Source of the DNA: Alphaproteobacteria bacterium
Lineage (GTDB): Bacteria > Pseudomonadota > Alphaproteobacteria > Micropepsales > Micropepsaceae
Reading direction: 5' to 3'
Assembly (NCBI GenBank): GCA_024236055.1
Contig: JACKLF010000001.1
Coordinates: 310,001 to 374,000 of the forward strand
DNA: 64,000 bases
Position numbers and translations under genes: made by a program. Positions 58,973 through 64,000 of the stretch are shown here, one piece after another. The stretch's first letter is position 1; every line of letters starts with the position of its first letter. The notes under the pieces were generated by a model. It had not been told where the DNA came from and did no database searches. It saw only the letters and a list, made by a program, of their open reading frames with translations.

Positions 58973-60822
58973 CGGGAATCCTGCTGGCCGGTTTCGGCGC
59001 TCAGCTGCAGCGGCCGTTCGCGCGCCGAGGCCGACAGTTCGCGCGACGGATGGTAGAGCGGCCAGTTGCCCTTGGCGGTTTCTTCCAGGCTCTTGGCGTC
59101 CTGGCCGAAGCGGCGGCGATAGAGCCAGTGATAGAGCATCAGCCGCTTCACATAGGAGCGCGTCTCGTAGACCGGGATGCTTTCGACGAACAGCAACGGA
59201 TCGTTGGCGCCGGCCTTGGTCTCCAGCCAGCGGTTCACCGCCGAGGGTCCGGCATTGTAGGCGCCGCCAAGCTCCAGCAGGTTGCCATCCAGCTGGTCCA
59301 GCAGCCGGGTGATGTAGAGCTGTCCCACCGACAGGGATGTGCCCGGATCGTAAAGCGAGTCCGGGTTCTTCACGCCAAGGTGCCGCGCGGTGGCGGGCAT
59401 CAGCTGCATCAGCCCGCGCGCCCCCGCCGGCGAGGTGGCGCCGGTCTGAAAACGGCTCTCGATGCGGGCGAAGGCCAGCACCAGGGATGAATCGATCTTG
59501 TAGCCGCCATCGGGATTGTAGGCCGGCATGGGAAACAGGCCGGTCAGCATGATGCCGCGCGCCGCGCACTTCTCGCTGGCGCGCAGTTCGACATTGGGCA
59601 CGCCGATGTCGCGGGCCAGCGCCGCCATGGCCGGGTCCAGCCGCTCGTCATTGCGGACAAAGGCGCGGTTCAGTTCCGGCCCGACATAGTCGCTTTCCCC
59701 GATCTGCCACAGGGCGACTGCACGGCGCGCGGACTGATCGCGCATCAGGTCGGCAAAGTCGGCCTGGTTCAGGATGGCGTCGGCAAAGCCGGTCTGGGTA
59801 TCGATGCCCAGCACCCGTTCGGCGATCAGGCCATAGAAAGTCGGCTCGTTGCTGGCGGCGAAATCCAGCAGGGAAATCACCTTTTGCGGCTCGCCCGCCT
59901 GCATATGCGCGCGGGCAGCCCAGAAGGCGGCCTGGGCGCGAAGGTAATTTTGCGCGGCCGGCGTCTGCGCCAGCCTTTCCAGCTGCGCCGCAGCGTCCTG
60001 CCAGCGGCCCAGACGATAGGCGGCCAGACCGGCATCCCACATCAGCTGCGGCACGGACGGATCGGAGACCGACATCGCCAGGGCATAGGCGTCAGCGTCG
60101 CGGCTTTCGGCGCGATAGGACGCGGCGATGCGATGGGCGAGAATGGCGCGGTCGGCCGGGGTGGTTGTCGCTTCGACCGAGCGCATCAGCGCCAGCGCCT
60201 TGTCGGGATCGCCGGCGCGAATGGCGGCGATGATGCCGGGCATCACGCTGCGGCCCGCCTGTGCGGAAGGATAGGGCTCGGGCAGTTCGACATCCTCATA
60301 GCCGCCGGTGCGGCTGCCCACGCTGGTCGGGGCGGGAATGGAGGTAACCACCGCCACCGTGACCAGCTTGCCGCCGCGGCGCACCTTGCGCGTGGAGCGG
60401 ACCACCGCCATCCGGTAGATGTCGTCGGCAATCGCCAGGTCGCGATTGTCCGCCAGCCATTCCTTGAGCGGCCCGATCTTGACGCTGTGCGCCGAGGCCG
60501 ACTTGAAGTGCAGCGCCTCTGCATAGCCGAGCAGGAGCGGATCGCTGATCCTGGCGAAGATGGTCTTGGCGCGGGAATATTGGCCAGCGCGTTCGGCCTT
60601 CATCAGGTCGCGGTAGAGCGCCACATCCTCAGGGCTGAGGACGCGCGGGGCGGTGTGGCCGGATGGCGCGGGGCGCATGGCCGCCGGCGGCGTCTCGGCG
60701 CGGGCATGGCTGCACAGGCCGGCCGCCAAGCCGATCGCCAACATGACGCGCCTGATTGCGTGAGACTTGAGAATTTTTCCGCCCCGGACAGCTAGACCGC
60801 TGGAAATTGCCAGCGACTCCAT
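58969..60822 (-). CDS. slt: Soluble lytic murein transglycosylase (Slt70-like)
   Basis: 617 aa from ATG 60822 (an in-frame TTG at 60852 is possible). The signal peptide ends LCSHARA before ETPP. A long alpha-helical superhelix (about 60-430) with tetratricopeptide-like repeats forms the Slt doughnut. The catalytic domain (about 450-560) has the Glu in ALAFARIESRFQTGATSPAG-like LVLAFARIESRFQTG, then ARGLMQLMPATARHLGVK and GGAYNAGPSAVNRW. It cleaves glycan strands to anhydro-muropeptides, the source of substrates for NagZ. Confidence 0.93.
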   Translation of the reverse strand: MESLAISSGLAVRGGKILKSHAIRRVMLAIGLAAGLCSHARAETPPAAMRPAPSGHTAPRVLSPEDVALYRDLMKAERAGQYSRAKTIFARISDPLLLGYAEALHFKSASAHSVKIGPLKEWLADNRDLAIADDIYRMAVVRSTRKVRRGGKLVTVAVVTSIPAPTSVGSRTGGYEDVELPEPYPSAQAGRSVMPGIIAAIRAGDPDKALALMRSVEATTTPADRAILAHRIAASYRAESRDADAYALAMSVSDPSVPQLMWDAGLAAYRLGRWQDAAAQLERLAQTPAAQNYLRAQAAFWAARAHMQAGEPQKVISLLDFAASNEPTFYGLIAERVLGIDTQTGFADAILNQADFADLMRDQSARRAVALWQIGESDYVGPELNRAFVRNDERLDPAMAALARDIGVPNVELRASEKCAARGIMLTGLFPMPAYNPDGGYKIDSSLVLAFARIESRFQTGATSPAGARGLMQLMPATARHLGVKNPDSLYDPGTSLSVGQLYITRLLDQLDGNLLELGGAYNAGPSAVNRWLETKAGANDPLLFVESIPVYETRSYVKRLMLYHWLYRRRFGQDAKSLEETAKGNWPLYHPSRELSASARERPLQLSAETGQQDSR

Positions 60823-60891
60823 ATCGTTAGACTGCGCCGCGCTTTGGGGCAAGGTCGACCCGCAAATATGGTTTGCGCGGCGGCCGGTGTC

Positions 60892-60987
60892 TCAGGAGAG
60901 GGATTCCAGCCGGTCGCGCACGGCCTGAAGATCGCGCCAGGCGAGTTTCTTGTGGGCGGGCTGGCGCAGCAGATAGGCCGGATGTCG
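60892..60987 (-). pseudogene. C-terminal remnant of a family 4-type uracil-DNA glycosylase
   Basis: On the minus strand the last 31 codons before the TGA at 60892-60894 read RHPAYLLRQPAHKKLAWRDL and then QAVRDRLESLS. This matches the end of bacterial family 4 UDGs, including the HPAY motif. Further upstream on this strand no UDG homology is visible; instead plus-strand CHASE2 homology begins, sharing about 10 bases (60978-60987). The rest of the gene is missing. In related genomes a UDG gene is expected divergent from ETF-QO, so this is probably its truncated end. Confidence 0.65.
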
Positions 60988-61740
60988 TGGCGCTGGACCT
61001 GCACCCGCCCTGGACGAGGACGCCATGGCCAGGGTGGCCGGCGAGCTGCGCGAAACGGGTGCGCGCGCCCTTGTGCTGACCACCGCCCCGGTGCCCGAAC
61101 CCTCCCAGCAACGGCTGATCCTGAAACTGCCGACCGACAAGGATGCGAACAGCGACGCAGCCCGCGCCGCCCTGTCGAAACTGCGAGGGAACCCGGCGCG
61201 GCGCTGGTGGCGGCGGCAAACGGATGGACCTTCTGGTGCCCGCGTTGGCTGTGCCGGCCAGGCCGATGCGCCCCAGCATCGCGCGGGCAAAGTTCGTCTA
61301 TCGCGGCGCGCAAAATCCCTTCGCCAGGGTGCTTCGTCGCCACCGCATCGGGCGCGCCCGATGTGCTGGAGGCAGGGGCTTCGGGCATCGGCGCCTCCAA
61401 CCTGATCGCCGGTGGCGGATGGCGTTGGTGCGCAAGGTGCCCACCGCCTTCCATGTCGAAGGCGCGGCTGCTGCCGTCCCTGGCCGGCGAAACGCTACGC
61501 GTGCTGGAAAAAAGCCCCGCCATCACCGTCAGCACCGACGGGCGCGATCCACTGACCTATCTGCGCAGGGGCGTGGGCATCGGCGCGCTGGACACGCAAG
61601 GCCGCGCCCTGCCCACGCGATCCCGATGGCGCACTGTGGCTGCGCTGGGGGCCGGTGCCCCATATCGCCATCGCCGATATTGCCGGTCACGGCCTTTCGG
61701 GTGCCGTGGCGGATGATCGGCCCGCCGGGCGACACCGTCA
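60978..61740 (+). pseudogene. Fragmented CHASE2 sensor-domain coding sequence
   Basis: Pieces of a CHASE2 domain can be read in all three plus frames in order: PDVVALDLH (60978), DEDAMARVAGELRETGARAL (about 61013), ARAKFVYRGAQNPFARVL (about 61283), APDVLEAGASGIGASNLIAG (about 61355), LVRKVPTAFHVEG (about 61427), LLPSLAGETLRVLEKSPAIT and GVGIGALDTQGRALPT (61468-61620), HIAIADIAGHGLSGAVAD (61660). At least six frame changes occur in 760 bp. The N-terminal anchor and any cyclase/kinase output domain are absent. CHASE2 normally senses signals in the periplasm. Whether this is a true pseudogene or assembly error is open. Confidence 0.6.
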
Positions 61741-61800
61741 TGACCCCGCTGGGCGCCGGTCGCTGGCCAGTGCCAGAAAAGGGATGCGATCAAGGCCCCA

Positions 61801-63451
61801 ATGGCCGAAATCGTGCCCGCGCGCCCCGACTGGATTCACGTCGTCATCGCTGGGCGGCTGGCCCGCCGGGCTGGCGGCGGCGATACGGCTCAAGCAGAGG
61901 GCGCCGGACGCCAGCATCTGCATTCTGGAAAAGGGCTCGGAGATCGGCGCCCATATCCTGTCCGGGGCGGTTATCGACCCCAAGGCGCTGAGCGAACTCA
62001 TTCCCGACTGGAAGGAGCGCGGCGCGCCGCTGGACACACCCGTCAGCGATGACCGTTTCGTCTGCTTCACGAAAGGCGGCGCTTTTTCGATTCCGCATCT
62101 TCTGTTGCCGCCTCTGATGGGAAACCGCGGCAATTATGTCGTCAGCCTGTCCAACCTCTGCAAATGGCTGGGTACGCAGGCCGAGGCCCTGGGGGTGGAA
62201 ATCTATCCCGGCTTTCCCGCTGCCGACCTGATCATCGAGGACGGCGCGGTTCGGGGCGTCGTGACGGGCGACATGGGCGTCGGCCGGGATGGGCATCACA
62301 AGGACGGTTTCACGCCGGGCATGGCGCTGCGCGGCAAGTACACGCTGTTCGCCGAAGGCGCGCGCGGCTCGCTGTCCAAGATACTGGAAAAGACATTCGG
62401 CCTGCGCGAGGGACGCGAGCCGCAGAAGTTCGGCATCGGGCTGAAGGAATTGTGGGAGCTGCCCAAGGACGCGCACAGGCCAGGGCTGGTGATGCATGGC
62501 ATGGGCTGGCCGCTGGACAGCAAGACCGGCGGCGGGCTGTTTCTTTATCACTGGGGCGAGAATTTCTGCTCCGTCGGTTTTGTCGTGCACCTGAACTACA
62601 GCAATCCCTGGCTGGACCCGTTCGCGGAATTTCAGCGGGCCAAGACGCATCCGGCCATCGCCGCCATGCTGAAGGGCGCCAAGCGCATCGGCTATGGCGC
62701 GCGGGCGTTGACGGAAGGCGGCTACCAGTCGGTTCCCAAACTGGTCTTTCCCGGCGGCGCGCTGATCGGCTGCGCGGCCGGGTTCATGAATCTGCCGCGC
62801 ATCAAGGGCAGCCACAATGCGATGAAGACCGGGATGCTGGCTGCCGACAGCGTAGCGGATGCGCTGGCGGCGGGCCGGGCGAATGATGTGCTTACGGCTT
62901 ATGAGACGTCCTGGCGCGAAAGCTGGGTCGGCAAGGATTTGTGGCGTGTGCGCAATGCCAAGCCGCTCTGGTCGAAGCTGGGGACATGGGCCGCGCTGCC
63001 GCTGATCGGGCTGGATCTGTGGACCAACCAGCTGTTCGGCATTTCCCTGTTTGGAACCCTTGCGCATGGGGCGCCCGACTTTGCCAGCCTCCACAAGGCA
63101 TCTGAAAGTCCGCGTATCGCCTATCCCCGGCCTGACGGTGAATTAACCTTCGACCGGCTGTCCAGCGTGTTCCTTTCGGGCACAAATCATGAGGAAGATC
63201 AGCCTGTTCACCTGAAACTGGCCGATCCAGCCATTCCCATTTCGGTCAATTTGCCCGAGTATGGCGAACCGGCGCAGCGTTATTGCCCGGCGGGCGTGTA
63301 TGAAATTGTCGAGGAAAGCGGTCAATCCCGGTTCCAGATCAACGCGCAGAACTGCGTCCACTGCAAAACCTGCGATATCAAGGACCCGTCGCAGAACATC
63401 ACCTGGGTGCCGCCGGAAGGCGGCGGCGGCCCCAACTACACGAATCTTTAG
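61801..63451 (+). CDS. Electron transfer flavoprotein-ubiquinone oxidoreductase, frameshifted at the N-terminus
   Basis: Passes electrons from ETF to ubiquinone at the inner membrane. From about 61858 the frame is complete (GWPAGLAAAIRLKQRAPDAS, ILEKGSEIGAHILSGAVIDP, GNYVVSLSNLCKWLGTQAEA). The C-terminal [4Fe-4S] cluster site is complete too (CPAGVYEI, NCVHCKTCDIKDPSQNITWV and PPEGGGGP). The plausible start ATG 61801 (MAEIVPARPDWIHVVIA) is in another frame: the Gly-rich FAD loop expected after VVI is garbled by one-base changes between about 61845 and 61860. A one- or two-base correction would give a normal protein of about 550 aa. Confidence 0.9.
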
Positions 63452-63461
63452 GAGAGCCGGC

Positions 63462-64000
63462 TTGTCACGCTTACCCATCCTTGTGCTTGCCGCCGGTCTG
63501 CTGGCCGGGTGCGCGGGATTTCCGCAGGTCAATCCCGATGTGACCTCTGTTCCGCCGGCTTCTTCCGAAGCGCGCCAGGCGCAGGCCTTCTCCACCTATC
63601 TGTCGGCGCGGTTCGCGGCAGGTGAACATGACCTGCACCAGGCCGCCTCCTATTACGGTCGAAGCCTGGCCAACGATCCGTCCAATCCCAGCCTTCTGGC
63701 ATTGTCTTTCTTCTATGCCAGCACATCCGGGGACATGGACAAGGCGGGTGAATACGCCCGCAAGGTCATCGCCACCGATGCCGATGACCGCGCCGCGCGC
63801 CTGGCGCTGGCGGTGATCGCGCTGAAGGACAAGGACTACAAGGACACGCGGGCCAATCTTGCGCAATCTGCCAAGGGGCCGTTCACCCAGCTGACGCTGT
63901 CGCTGTTCGATGCCTGGGCCGCGGCCGCGCAGCGCGACAAGGCCGCCGTGGAGGCGGACCTGGCGACCTTGCGGGCGCAAAAGGGCGCGGAAAACCTGGC
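63462..64000 (+). CDS. TPR-repeat outer-membrane lipoprotein (runs off the window end)
   Basis: Starts with TTG at 63462 (GGAG 7 bases upstream), 10 bp after the ETF-QO stop, and is open to the window end (179 codons seen). Residues 1-17 are a lipoprotein signal ending LAGC, so Cys17 should be lipidated. The mature part is helical with tetratricopeptide-like repeats (SARFAAGEHDLHQAASYYGR, LLALSFFYASTSGDMDKAGE, RLALAVIALKDKDYKDTRAN). The partner is unknown. The C-terminus is beyond the window. Confidence 0.85.
   Translation, partial: MSRLPILVLAAGLLAGCAGFPQVNPDVTSVPPASSEARQAQAFSTYLSARFAAGEHDLHQAASYYGRSLANDPSNPSLLALSFFYASTSGDMDKAGEYARKVIATDADDRAARLALAVIALKDKDYKDTRANLAQSAKGPFTQLTLSLFDAWAAAAQRDKAAVEADLATLRAQKGAENL

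Noticed and set aside
60844..61716. Treating each open frame in 60.85-61.8 kb as a separate new gene
   Set aside because: The pieces join in order to one CHASE2 domain when frames are switched, so they are fragments, not independent genes.

Overview
The window is 64 kb of GC-rich chromosomal DNA from an alphaproteobacterium. The evidence is the combination of a divK-pleD operon, a CcrM-type GANTC methyltransferase, a phasin, AtpI plus the F0 genes as a separate operon with both b and b' subunits, DUF1489 and DUF3572 proteins, stand-alone ClpS-ClpA, and ScpA/ScpB next to NagZ. The cell-cycle genes resemble Caulobacter-type bacteria. I cannot name a genus from sequence alone. Most of the window is densely packed core housekeeping DNA, with many 4-base stop/start overlaps.

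Layout. 1-4.5 kb: FUSC transporter (partial), acylphosphatase, lipB, a small FliN-like protein, siroheme synthase N-domain plus APS reductase, tRNA-Leu(GAG). 4.5-9.5 kb: paired 69-bp repeats, small unknown proteins, panC, a D,D-carboxypeptidase with SPOR domain, a phasin with two palindromic operator candidates and a terminator. 9.7-14.4 kb: clpS-clpA, two small envelope proteins, an AT-richer NucS-like nuclease gene coupled to a GFA-type protein. 14.6-21.9 kb: a four-gene minus-strand operon (RidA, a broken acetyltransferase, HIT, monooxygenase), agmatine-to-putrescine genes aguA-aguB, dinB, a ROK kinase. 22-41.3 kb: divK-pleD, FG-GAP protein, FrnE-like protein, xthA, erpA, dgt, SPOR-nagZ-scpA-scpB, a lone Rieske gene, rnd, an HWE histidine kinase, a phosphatase and aspS. 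41.4-45.6 kb is the accessory island: an IS3-family (IS407-like) element with intact ends and a 4-bp target duplication, inserted just upstream of a single-chain restriction-modification enzyme of low GC, followed by about 0.5 kb of non-coding DNA full of perfect hairpins that looks like an undescribed structured RNA. 45.7-64 kb: the F0 ATP synthase operon, smc, a DsbA-like protein, a DciA-like protein, a decayed mutY, ccrM, rnhB, a radical SAM protein, a glycosyltransferase, a lytic transglycosylase, a scrambled segment of uracil-DNA glycosylase and CHASE2 remnants, ETF-ubiquinone oxidoreductase and a TPR lipoprotein.

Main unusual signals. (1) Seven GANTC sites in 78 bp directly upstream of ccrM, mostly at about 10-bp spacing. 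(2) A family of two-hairpin palindromic repeats: one copy is inserted in frame inside dgt, one lies inside the acetyltransferase gene, one sits after pleD. (3) Two 69-bp repeats behind tRNA-Leu whose stems differ by compensating base changes. (4) The candidate structured RNA at about 45.13-45.60 kb. (5) Two patches of very dense frameshifts (mutY, and the UDG/CHASE2/ETF-QO junction), which are either decay or poor consensus sequence.
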